A stretch of DNA of 11,492 nucleotides from Candidatus Zhuqueibacterota bacterium (GTDB lineage Bacteria; Zhuqueibacterota; Zhuqueibacteria; Residuimicrobiales; Krinioviventaceae). Positions within the stretch are counted from its first letter, which is position 1; every line of letters starts with the position of its first letter. Location of the stretch: positions 1 to 11,492 of the forward strand of contig RQOI01000376.1 in the NCBI GenBank assembly GCA_003854995.1. The letters run 5' to 3'. The translations under genes and the position numbers were made by a program. Under the pieces are notes generated by a model. That model was given only the letters and a program-made list of their open reading frames with translations, was not told the DNA's origin and made no database searches. Shown here in pieces: positions 1 through 6,794 of the stretch.

Positions 1-75
1 AGCGTGGTGGCGCTACTCCTTCCGCCAGTTTCGTCTAATTTTCGGTTGAATTACAAAAATTGTACCAACTCACAC

Positions 76-95
76 ATCATCCTGTCGTGCAGGCG
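76..95 (+). repeat. Imperfect direct repeat, copy 1
   Basis: ATCATCC, three bases (TGT), then CGTGCAGGCG. The same two blocks recur at 203-220 with a single C between them, so 17 positions match exactly with a 2-base length difference. A weaker match continues downstream (CACGGTGAAAAT against GACAGTGAATAT). Function unknown. Confidence 0.5.
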
Positions 96-202
96 CCACA
101 CGGTGAAAATCTGTACGACGCGGATATAAAGTCTCACAAAGGAACAGATTCTTCTACATGATATGAGACTCAAACTATTGGAAAACAATCAGATGACACT
201 GA

Positions 203-220
203 ATCATCCCCGTGCAGGCG
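203..220 (+). repeat. Imperfect direct repeat, copy 2
   Basis: ATCATCC, one base (C), then CGTGCAGGCG, matching the copy at 76-95. It is followed by a run of seven T (221-227), which copy 1 lacks. Either a decayed local duplication or a paired protein-binding site. Confidence 0.5.
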
Positions 221-278
221 TTTTTTTGACAGTGAATATAAGCATATTTTCGCTTATTGTACAGTTTTTTATCACATT

Positions 279-383
279 TCAGCCGCCTGCTGATCCGTTC
301 TTTGGTATCGCAACCTCGTCCATGGTGCAGACCTCCCAGATATGCCCATCGACATCACGGCAGGACAACCGCTACTGGACCAG
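279..383 (-). pseudogene. 3' remnant of a VOC/glyoxalase-superfamily gene
   Basis: On the minus strand, directly after the methyltransferase stop (TAG, 386-384), the same frame continues as LVQ, a second TAG (374-372), then RLSCRDVDGHIWEV and CTMDEVAIPKNGSAGG before a TGA at 281-279. DxDGHxWEVxxMDExAIPKN is the C-terminal signature of small VOC-family proteins (glyoxalase/bleomycin-resistance fold), which are about 130 residues and usually read YGRSFxDLDGHLWEVxxMD there. In that alignment the internal TAG sits where the family has Tyr (one-base change from TAC or TAT), and TGC (Cys) sits where Phe is usual. The glutamate of the WEV stretch is a metal ligand in the family. Roughly the last quarter of the gene survives; the rest is absent, replaced by the methyltransferase coding region. 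The identification is from pattern memory and short, but specific. Confidence 0.68.
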
Positions 384-1388
384 CTAGGTACTGCTTTTTC
401 TTATCGCCAATGAAATGTAGGGCGCGACAGGCACGCCTGATAAAGTGATACATGACATCAATGCCAGAACAATCTGCTTTTGCAGACCAGTATATCGCTC
501 GCTCAGGCGTACCCTTGCAGAGCGATACCAGATGTCACTCTGTCGCTGCACCCCTTCTGCCGCGGGGCTGAGAAGAACCGGAGAAGAATCCGAGTCAAAA
601 AGAAATCGCATTATCTCCGTCGGTGTGGCGCCACGAATGCCCTGCCGCAACAGAGAGGCCCAAGAGGCGCCGTGTAAACCTCTTTTTGAAAAGGTGCGAG
701 CCAATGGGCCGGCGATGAATTTGGGGAGGTAATTGATAAATGGCAGTCCTGTCGTGTGCGTCTCTACGGGGAAGCGACGGTCCGGTGTCTGATTGATGAA
801 CAGTATCCCTTCTGGCGCCAAATGCTGCCACATCTGAAGGAGAAGGCTCTGCCTTTCGTTTGGAAGCAGGTGTTCATAGACGGCCGAGAGTAGAATATAA
901 TCAACCTGCTGGATTTGATCTGGCAACCGGTCGGGCGCCGGTGATCGCAGCATCACGAGGTTTTCGCAATGGTAGTATGCCGCGCGACGTCGCGCCAGAG
1001 CAAGTGATCTTTCTTCTAGCTCGACAGCGTAGACATGGCAGTTCGGTAATATACGACTCATAATCATAGTCGACGCACCTGCACCACAGCCGAAATCGAG
1101 GAGTCGCTTGCCATCCATGTGGCTTTTCGGAACATAGCTGAAGAGCGAAGCACGTATGTCGCTTTCCACATAAGTTGGATCCTCATCACGCGCAATCTCG
1201 TCGCAGAGATATGCCGGGCCTTTTACTTTCAGCACAGCCTCGATGAGGTCGAGTGGATATCGCGTTATCCATTGTCTTCGCGGTGAGAAAATTGAGAGAT
1301 CTTTCATCTCAACCTGAATGCGCCGTGATCCGGAATTGATTTCTTCAATCCGGATGAAAGCGTCATCATGTGGCAACAGGGTATTCAT
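384..1388 (-). CDS. Class I SAM-dependent methyltransferase with long C-terminal extension (last gene of operon)
   Basis: With the ATG at 1388 this is a 334-residue protein. An N-terminal segment of about 90 residues precedes motif I, RLLDFGCGAGAS (95-106), with the acidic residue in YAVELEE (120-126) and VDYILLSAVYEHL (162-174). LFINQTPDRRFPVETHTTG (196-214) leads into LPFINYLPK; the P-x-E-x-HT-x-LPF pattern recurs in methyltransferases of polysaccharide clusters (from memory). About 110 further residues follow the core, with a hydrophobic patch near the end (IVLALMSCITLSG). The start is uncertain: 1388 lies one base after the previous TGA, while an ATG at 1424 has AGGATGG 9 nt upstream and would overlap by 35 bp; a TTG at 1445 is less likely. 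It probably methylates a sugar of the same glycan, or caps its end. Confidence 0.87.
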   Translation of the reverse strand: MNTLLPHDDAFIRIEEINSGSRRIQVEMKDLSIFSPRRQWITRYPLDLIEAVLKVKGPAYLCDEIARDEDPTYVESDIRASLFSYVPKSHMDGKRLLDFGCGAGASTMIMSRILPNCHVYAVELEERSLALARRRAAYYHCENLVMLRSPAPDRLPDQIQQVDYILLSAVYEHLLPNERQSLLLQMWQHLAPEGILFINQTPDRRFPVETHTTGLPFINYLPKFIAGPLARTFSKRGLHGASWASLLRQGIRGATPTEIMRFLFDSDSSPVLLSPAAEGVQRQSDIWYRSARVRLSERYTGLQKQIVLALMSCITLSGVPVAPYISLAIRKSST

Positions 1389-1389
1389 T

Positions 1390-2490
1390 TCATGTATTGT
1401 GAATTGATTCGTAAATCGCCTCATAGTCTTTGACCATCCTCGCAACAGAAAACCTGCTCATTGCCGTCTGCTGTGCGTTCAGCGCTATTTTTTCGCATAG
1501 CCGGCGGTTGGTCACCAGCTCTAAAATCGACTGATGTATGGATTCAGGCGAACCGGGCGGGATCAGCAGGCCGGAATCGTTATGCCGAACTGCAAACGGG
1601 ATTCCCCCCACGCGCGAAGCAACGACCGGCAGTCGCGCAGCCATCGCTTCCAGCAATGAGAGAGGCAGCCCCTCGGATTCAGACGTAAGAAGAAAAATGT
1701 CCGCCGCAGCGAGAAAGGGGCGTACATCATCGACAAAACCGACAAAAATCACCTGATCAGCAACGCCCAATTCACGTGCCATCCTTTGATAGACACCGTG
1801 GGATTGATCGTCGCCGACAAACATAAATTTCAATTTGCGTCGGGTCTCCACGTCAAAGAGTTTTATCGCGCGCAAAATATGCTGGTGCCCCTTGATCGGC
1901 CGCAGGTTCGCGACAGACAAGATGATAGAGACCTGTTCAGGAATCTGATATGTTTGCCTAATGTCCTCGACGTTTCCAGCACGTTCGCTGTCATTGAAGG
2001 GAATGCCGTTTTCAATGAGTGTAATACTTTTTCCTGGCAGATGAAATTGGCTTAGCGCCATTTCCTTGATCACCGGCGTCACCGCCACCCATCTCTTTAT
2101 TCTATGAGCAGTCGCGCGAGTCAGCAGAGCTTTGCAGCGATGCTCCATCCCGTAGACATCGTGAATTGTGGAGATCACGTGACCGACGCCGGCCATTTTG
2201 GCAAGCCAAGCACCCACAAATTCGGCGCGCGCGCCGTGCGTCTGAATGAGAGCAAATCTGTTTTCTCGCAGTAACCATGGCGCTGTTCTCAGAAATCGGA
2301 AGGGATGGCGGACTTGCAGGTCAATATACGATAGACCAAGAGAACGAACTCGCTGAGCCAGGGCGCCACGTCCGTCCAGGCTGGCCACTGCTACATCGAA
2401 CTTGGCGCGATCGATATGCGTGACCAGATTCAAGACCATTTTTTCGGCGCCGCCGATGTCGCTCAAGTTCGTGAGCTGCAGAATTTTCAT
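1390..2490 (-). CDS. Glycosyltransferase family 4
   Basis: With the start at 2490 this retaining GT-B enzyme has 366 residues. Motifs: SDIGGAEK (10-17), the classic N-terminal GT4 loop; IQTHGARAEFVG (82-93), a substrate-side segment; VISTIHD (105-111); NLRPIKG (195-201); and E-x7-E in ESEGLPLSLLE (Glu273 and Glu281) followed by AMAARLPVVASRVGG. All key residues are present, so it should be active. The ATG at 2490 makes an ATGA overlap with the preceding gene, the same arrangement as its neighbours; an ATG three codons earlier (2499) gives MSKMKI and a 13-bp overlap and is equally plausible from the protein alone. Sugar specificity is not readable. Confidence 0.92.
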   Translation of the reverse strand: MKILQLTNLSDIGGAEKMVLNLVTHIDRAKFDVAVASLDGRGALAQRVRSLGLSYIDLQVRHPFRFLRTAPWLLRENRFALIQTHGARAEFVGAWLAKMAGVGHVISTIHDVYGMEHRCKALLTRATAHRIKRWVAVTPVIKEMALSQFHLPGKSITLIENGIPFNDSERAGNVEDIRQTYQIPEQVSIILSVANLRPIKGHQHILRAIKLFDVETRRKLKFMFVGDDQSHGVYQRMARELGVADQVIFVGFVDDVRPFLAAADIFLLTSESEGLPLSLLEAMAARLPVVASRVGGIPFAVRHNDSGLLIPPGSPESIHQSILELVTNRRLCEKIALNAQQTAMSRFSVARMVKDYEAIYESIHNT

Positions 2491-3575
2491 TTTCGACATT
2501 GATTACAACCATCAAATTTCGACACCGCTTGCACCCATGCGTCAAGATTGCCCGCTGTAGAGTAGCGCTGTTCGACGATGTGCCAGCCCTGCTCGGCGAA
2601 CCGCTGCCGCAGGCTGGAATCGGCCAAAAGATGTCCCAGCTTGCTCAGCCATTCCTCTTCATCAGAGGCGAGGTAACCGCTGATGCCGTCTTGAATGATT
2701 TCAACATTCACACCAACTGCGGAAGCAACAGCCGGCACTCCGGCGGCCATATACTGTATTAGTTTGTAGCCCGCCTTGCCGCGCGTCCATGGATTGTCAG
2801 GCAAAGGCATGATGCCGATATCAAAACTCAAGAGATCGTCAACTTCAGATTCCTTGTGCCACTTTTTGCACAACATATCGATGCCGTCAAACCTGACTTC
2901 GCCGGCGCCAATGACAATGAATTGAAAATTATATTCGAGCGCCAGTTTCCTCAATATGTTTTCAACAAGGAGGAGATATCCGCGAGTGGAATAGCTGCCA
3001 ATCCAGCCGATGATGAGTTTTCCCTCCCCTTTCACTTTCTTCATTTCGCTGAACTCGCTCAATGTGACGCAGGTGGGTATGACTCGAACATCCTTGACGT
3101 AATTCACACAAAATTCCCTGAGATAATTTGTGCTCACGATGACGCGGTCACAGCGCCGTAAAATTCGAATGACATGCTTTCTGTCCATAAACAGTTTTTT
3201 CAATACAGTCTTTTTTTTCGGGTAGACAAAGATCGCATCGTCAAAATCGAACACAAACTTGCGCGCAAATGTGCTCAACAAAATCTCTGTGAAAGGGAAA
3301 AAGTAAGGGAGGGTCTCGCGCTGCAGGACGACGCAATCATAGGAGCGAATTCGGGCGAGGCAGAGCAGCCGATGCAAGACCTTGCTCAAAAACCATCTGA
3401 TTTTGATCAGCAGCGTGGGTGACTGCAAAAAAGCGATATCCTGTGACTCGGTTGTCCCTGGGACGAGATCGTAAGCAAAGCTGTCGTGTTTTAGCAGAGA
3501 GAGATAGGCGTAAATGCGCATGCGGCTCGCAGCCCCGACAGCGGTTGTTTGGGACAAGAAGAGAATTCTCATCAT
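2487..3575 (-). CDS. GT-B glycosyltransferase (Glyco_trans_1_4 type) with altered E-x7-E motif
   Basis: This 362-residue protein is divergent from the other GT4 genes here. It starts MMRILFLSQTTAVGAASRMR, with a small-residue loop in place of GG, and has VVLQRE (82-87), VFDFDDAIF (108-116), IIGWIGS (188-194) and FDIGIMPLPDNPWTRGKAGYK split over 251-271, followed by LIQYMAAGVPAVASAVGVN (272-290). The second glutamate of the canonical E-x7-E is replaced by Gln274 (KLIQYMA). In my memory this WxRGKxxxKLIQYMA form is a recurrent variant in polysaccharide clusters, so the enzyme is probably active, but loss of canonical chemistry cannot be excluded. The two N-terminal ATGs are adjacent; the first overlaps the previous stop as ATGA and has the best Shine-Dalgarno of the operon. 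Donor and acceptor unknown. Confidence 0.87.
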   Translation of the reverse strand: MMRILFLSQTTAVGAASRMRIYAYLSLLKHDSFAYDLVPGTTESQDIAFLQSPTLLIKIRWFLSKVLHRLLCLARIRSYDCVVLQRETLPYFFPFTEILLSTFARKFVFDFDDAIFVYPKKKTVLKKLFMDRKHVIRILRRCDRVIVSTNYLREFCVNYVKDVRVIPTCVTLSEFSEMKKVKGEGKLIIGWIGSYSTRGYLLLVENILRKLALEYNFQFIVIGAGEVRFDGIDMLCKKWHKESEVDDLLSFDIGIMPLPDNPWTRGKAGYKLIQYMAAGVPAVASAVGVNVEIIQDGISGYLASDEEEWLSKLGHLLADSSLRQRFAEQGWHIVEQRYSTAGNLDAWVQAVSKFDGCNQCRK

Positions 3576-4744
3576 TTTGCATCCACCTTTTCGCAGACGA
3601 GGCCGTGATAAAGGTCCTCAATCTCGGAGATGAACTTTTCCTTCGAATACTCCTGGATCACAAATTGCCGCGCGGCCTCACAGAGATCGCTTGCCATTTT
3701 TTGATTTTTGATGATGGAGTTGATATGATTGGACATGGCTGTCACATCATTGCTCGCGCAGCAATATCCATTTACTTTGTCCTTGATCAAGTCCGGGACG
3801 CCGCCGACGGCGGTCGCGACCACAGGGCAGCGCGACGCCATGGCTTCGAGAATGGAAACAGGGGTGCCCTCATTGAGTGATGTGAGCATAAAAATATCGA
3901 TGCCGGCGTAGAATGATGGCATATTAAAAATCCAGCCGGGCATATGAACGGCCTGATGCAGATCAAGTTCTTTGGCAAGCTCCGCCAATCGCCCGCGTTC
4001 GGGACCATCGCCGGCGATGCAAAGATGGACTCTCGGATTCGATATCCTTATCTTCGCCATAACGCGCAGCGCCATTGCAAAGTTTTTAATCGGAACAAGG
4101 CGTCCGACCGTTCCGACAAGTATCGCATCATCGGCCAGTCCCAGACTCTGTTTCAGATCATTTGTCTTCCCGCGGGCCAGGTACGGTCCCAGCTCCAGGC
4201 CGATCTTCACGAGAGCAACACGGTCTGGTCGGGCAATTTTATACTTTTCGGTCAAGTCCGCCTTTTGCAGCTCGCTGATCGCGATAATCCTCGTGCTGAT
4301 TCTGGCGAGGATTCTTTCAAGGAGAATGAAAAATGTCGTGAGAGGGCGAGAAAAATAGTTTTCAAAGGAGTGGCCGTGAAACGTGTGCAGAATAACCGGC
4401 GTACGGGCGAAGAAGGCTGCCAGGCGTCCGACAGCGCCGGCCTTTGCAGTGTGGGTATGAACGATATCAGGTTTCTCCTTGCGAATATACCAGTAGACGT
4501 GCCAGACCGAGAGTAGATCGTTGAGCGGATGCGAGCGTCGCTGCATCGTCTCGATCAAATCAATTTTCACACCCGTCTTTTGTATATCATGAAAACGACT
4601 GGTTTCGCCTTTCTCAATGGAACCGCCTAGAAAGCACATGTCGAAGCGAGACCGGTCGAGATATTTTGCAACCAGCTCAATTTGAATCGCCGGCCCGCCG
4701 ATGCAAATCCGTGATTGGATATTTAGTACTTTAATTTTTCTCAT
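3572..4744 (-). CDS. Glycosyltransferase family 4 (HTHTAKAG/HTFHGH subgroup)
   Basis: This 390-residue GT-B enzyme shows IGGPAIQ in the N-terminal loop (15-21), VHTHTAKAGAVGRLAA (95-110), VILHTFHGHSFENYF (117-131), VGRLVPIKN (213-221), CIAGDGPE (242-249) and a full E-x7-E in NEGTPVSILE (Glu292, Glu300). The HTHTAKAG plus HTFHGH pair marks a well-represented GT4 subgroup in O-antigen and exopolysaccharide clusters; I do not know its sugar. It acts in the cytoplasm at the membrane on the growing lipid-linked glycan. The start at 4744 forms an ATGA overlap with the preceding gene; an ATG 5 codons further upstream (4759) is possible. Its end overlaps the next gene in the same way. Confidence 0.92.
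   Translation of the reverse strand: MRKIKVLNIQSRICIGGPAIQIELVAKYLDRSRFDMCFLGGSIEKGETSRFHDIQKTGVKIDLIETMQRRSHPLNDLLSVWHVYWYIRKEKPDIVHTHTAKAGAVGRLAAFFARTPVILHTFHGHSFENYFSRPLTTFFILLERILARISTRIIAISELQKADLTEKYKIARPDRVALVKIGLELGPYLARGKTNDLKQSLGLADDAILVGTVGRLVPIKNFAMALRVMAKIRISNPRVHLCIAGDGPERGRLAELAKELDLHQAVHMPGWIFNMPSFYAGIDIFMLTSLNEGTPVSILEAMASRCPVVATAVGGVPDLIKDKVNGYCCASNDVTAMSNHINSIIKNQKMASDLCEAARQFVIQEYSKEKFISEIEDLYHGLVCEKVDAK
3583..3589 (-). promoter_or_regulatory. Shine-Dalgarno site for the third GT4 gene
   Basis: On the minus strand AAGGTGG lies 7 nt before the ATG at 3575, one mismatch from AAGGAGG. It is the clearest ribosome binding site in the window and lies inside the end of the preceding coding region. 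It supports the first of the two adjacent ATG codons as the start. Confidence 0.5.
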
Positions 4745-5883
4745 AGTGATTGGATACAATGCTCATACAATTTCAAGGTCTGCGAGACACACGAGTCCCA
4801 CCTATATTTTTTTATGTTCTCAAATCCGCTTTGTACCACGTGACATCGAAGTTTTTCATCCTCAACGAGCTGGCGAATTTTTTCGGCCATATCATCAGGA
4901 TTGTATGGATCAAAATAGAGAGCCGCATCACCGCAAATCTCCGGATACGACGAGGCGTTCGCTGCAGCCACTGGCACGCCGGCAGCCATACTCTCCAGCG
5001 GCGTAAAACCAAATCCCTCAAAGACAGAGGGCGCAATGAAAGCGACGGCATTCTGGTAAAGGAAGGGCAGACTATGAGCGTCGACAAAATCGAGCATCAT
5101 CACTTCCTTCTGCAATCGATATCGGCGAATCGCCTTTTTCACCTGTTCAGCCCGCCAGTTTTTCTTGCCGACAATCACCAACGCCGGCAGATCAGCGACT
5201 GTATGCTTTAGAATAGAAAAGGCTTGCAGCAGCCGAACATAATTTTTTCGCGGTTCCAGATGGCCGACGGAGAAGAGATATCGCGCGGGCAATTCAAGCC
5301 TTTTGCGAATCTGCTCAGCCTCTTCATCATCATAATGGCGAGAAAAGAGCTTTGCGTCGATGCCTTCATGAATCACAACGATCTTATCAGGATTGATGCC
5401 CAGAGAAGAAATCATATCATTTTTGGTGAAATTGGAGACAGCGATTATCTTCTCGGCTCGTTCGAGGGAGCGCGGAATGGCATAGCGCAAAAAGTGCCAG
5501 CGCATTTTCTTGTAGCTCTCTGGATAATGCGCAAAGCGCAAATCATGAACAGTGAGCAGGTATGGGATTCTCACTCCAGGCGAAATATAGGAAATTGGCG
5601 AATGAAAGAGATCAATAGCATTCTTGTCAAGAATAGCCTGCCAGCCGGATTTTTCTTTGCAAAGCCGCAGCATCGGCGAAGATGAATATATAGATACAGG
5701 CACAAACTTGCTCGATCGATAGGCGAGTGGCGACCGAGCATGCTCGTCCGCGGACATGAATATTTTGAACTGCCAGGCAGAGCGCTTTTCCTGATCCATG
5801 CGATCAATGAGATTTTGCATATAGACGCCGACTCCACCGACCCGTGGTGACAGCAGCAGCGCATTCAAACCAATTGTCTTCAT
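4741..5883 (-). CDS. Glycosyltransferase family 4 (MtfB/WbaZ-like mannosyltransferase group)
   Basis: This is a retaining GT-B enzyme of 380 residues with the start used here. It has the glycine-rich N-terminal loop GGVGVY (16-21), LTVHDLRFAHYPE (110-122), the linker motif FSVGHLEPRKN (204-214) and the E-x7-E motif in FEGFGFTPLE (Glu289 and Glu297). The HDLRF, VGHLEPRKN and SYPEICGDAA combination is typical of the GT4 subgroup that includes mannosyltransferases such as MtfB and WbaZ; donor GDP-mannose is possible but not proved. The ATG at 5883 overlaps the GT2 stop as ATGA and gives the expected MKTIGLNALLL start. In-frame ATGs at 5892 and 5937 would extend it into the GT2 gene and add nothing family-like. 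It is first of four GT4 genes in a row. Confidence 0.92.
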   Translation of the reverse strand: MKTIGLNALLLSPRVGGVGVYMQNLIDRMDQEKRSAWQFKIFMSADEHARSPLAYRSSKFVPVSIYSSSPMLRLCKEKSGWQAILDKNAIDLFHSPISYISPGVRIPYLLTVHDLRFAHYPESYKKMRWHFLRYAIPRSLERAEKIIAVSNFTKNDMISSLGINPDKIVVIHEGIDAKLFSRHYDDEEAEQIRKRLELPARYLFSVGHLEPRKNYVRLLQAFSILKHTVADLPALVIVGKKNWRAEQVKKAIRRYRLQKEVMMLDFVDAHSLPFLYQNAVAFIAPSVFEGFGFTPLESMAAGVPVAAANASSYPEICGDAALYFDPYNPDDMAEKIRQLVEDEKLRCHVVQSGFENIKKYRWDSCVSQTLKLYEHCIQSL

Positions 5884-6794
5884 ACGGAGCATCGCAAAAC
5901 TGAATTCAAGTTCCGGCGCATCCGTAGACAGCGCCAAAAAGCGTGAAAATAGTCTCTAATAAAAGGTGATCGCCGCCAGCATGAGAGCGGAATCCGCATC
6001 AACATGCCAAGCAAAAAAATATCATAGCTCAACCTGGCATGCCGTTCACTTTGGAATCGCCGGATAAAACGACAGTTACTGATCGCATTGCGATACAATA
6101 CATCAGCAAATCGAAAACGACTGGTGCCGCCGCGGAGGTGCGTTATTTCAATGAGCGGCTGAACCATCACCTGATAGCCGCATCGCCAGGCGCGAAGACA
6201 CCAGTCCATATCTTCGGCATACATGTCATACTCTTCGTTCAGCAGGCCAATTTTGTCGATGACAGATCGTTTCGTGCCAAGGAAAGCCCCATCAACATAG
6301 TCAGTGATGACGGGCCGGTCAGGAATATGCGTCGGCGCGAACGTGGCGCAGAACATGAGTTGTTGTTTGACCAGCTGCTTGAAAGTCAAAAATGATCTGC
6401 CGCACGCCTGAGCTTTTCCATCCGGGAATAAAAGGAGGCCGCCAATGATGCCCGCGTCCGGATAGTCGAGAAATGTTCGTTCGATCTGCGGCAACGGATC
6501 TTGGCTTTTCATGAATGCGTCACTGTTCATCAACAGGATGAACTCGCCGCGCGCTTTGCGTATGCCATCATTATTTGCCGCAGCGTAGCCGCGACTGCGC
6601 TCGTGCCTGATGAGAACAAGGCGAGGAAATTTTTCCTGCAAGCGAAACCCGCTGCCATCGGTCGATCCGTTGTCCACCAGTATGATTTCAAAATTCGATT
6701 TGTTTTTTTCGTAAATAGATTCAACACATCTTGTAGTCAAGGCTAATGTATTCCAATGCACGATGATGATTGAAAACAGCATGTCGCTTTTCAT
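5880..6794 (-). CDS. Glycosyltransferase family 2 (rhamnosyltransferase-like)
   Basis: This 304-residue protein has the complete inverting GT-A core. SIIIVHWN (8-15) opens the fold, VDNGSTDGS (40-48) binds nucleotide, GYAAANN (69-75) and LLMNSDA (87-93) include the metal-binding position (NSD in place of DxD, common in this subgroup), DYVDGAFLG (165-173) is an acceptor-side motif and EDMDWCLR (194-201) carries the probable catalytic base with His219 following. The pattern fits the rhamnosyltransferase-like GT2 group (WbbL-like), but the donor sugar cannot be assigned. The C-terminal 60 residues are basic with a hydrophobic patch (about 257-273), which may associate with the membrane. The ATG overlaps the preceding stop as ATGA, with a modest AGGG 4 nt upstream. 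A second ATG four codons in is a weaker alternative start. Confidence 0.92.
   Translation of the reverse strand: MKSDMLFSIIIVHWNTLALTTRCVESIYEKNKSNFEIILVDNGSTDGSGFRLQEKFPRLVLIRHERSRGYAAANNDGIRKARGEFILLMNSDAFMKSQDPLPQIERTFLDYPDAGIIGGLLLFPDGKAQACGRSFLTFKQLVKQQLMFCATFAPTHIPDRPVITDYVDGAFLGTKRSVIDKIGLLNEEYDMYAEDMDWCLRAWRCGYQVMVQPLIEITHLRGGTSRFRFADVLYRNAISNCRFIRRFQSERHARLSYDIFLLGMLMRIPLSCWRRSPFIRDYFHAFWRCLRMRRNLNSVLRCSV

Larger units (their letters stand above)
1..278. other. Non-coding flank without recognised gene
   Basis: No coding region with a recognisable product was found on either strand. The longest open frames are short and lack a convincing start. Besides the direct repeats at 76-95 and 203-220, there is an AT-rich 6-bp hairpin (ATAAGC at 238-243 with GCTTAT at 252-257, 8-nt loop) and T runs at 221-227 and 265-270. 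The hairpin is followed by TTTTTT only on the plus strand and after a 7-nt gap, so it is a poor intrinsic terminator candidate for either direction. No strong terminator for the minus-strand operon is visible, so its end may be Rho-dependent or lie further left. Confidence 0.5.

Noticed and set aside
51..188. Minus-strand open frame of about 45 codons ending at 51
   Set aside because: It would need a TTG start, has no Shine-Dalgarno, overlaps both direct repeats, and its translation matches nothing I recognise.
226..260. Plus-strand TTGACA (226-231) as a sigma-70 -35 box
   Set aside because: No reasonable -10 hexamer lies 16-18 bp downstream; the nearest candidates (245-250 and 255-260) have wrong spacing, and no gene follows on the plus strand.
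238..270. Hairpin plus T run as intrinsic terminator
   Set aside because: The stem is only 6 bp and AT-rich, the T run is 7 nt away and on the plus strand only; nothing comparable follows on the minus strand where the operon would end.
372..386. Two in-frame TAG codons as evidence of amber recoding
   Set aside because: The Wzi-like gene also ends normally at TAG right before the flippase, and the segment after the ambers has lost most of the VOC gene, so decay explains it better.
3419..3880. Plus-strand open frames of 100-190 codons across 3419-3880, 3944-4516, 4750-5211, 5224-5685 and 8838-9395
   Set aside because: Each lies opposite a minus-strand gene with strong protein motifs; the plus-strand translations have no domain character and are shadows of the real genes.
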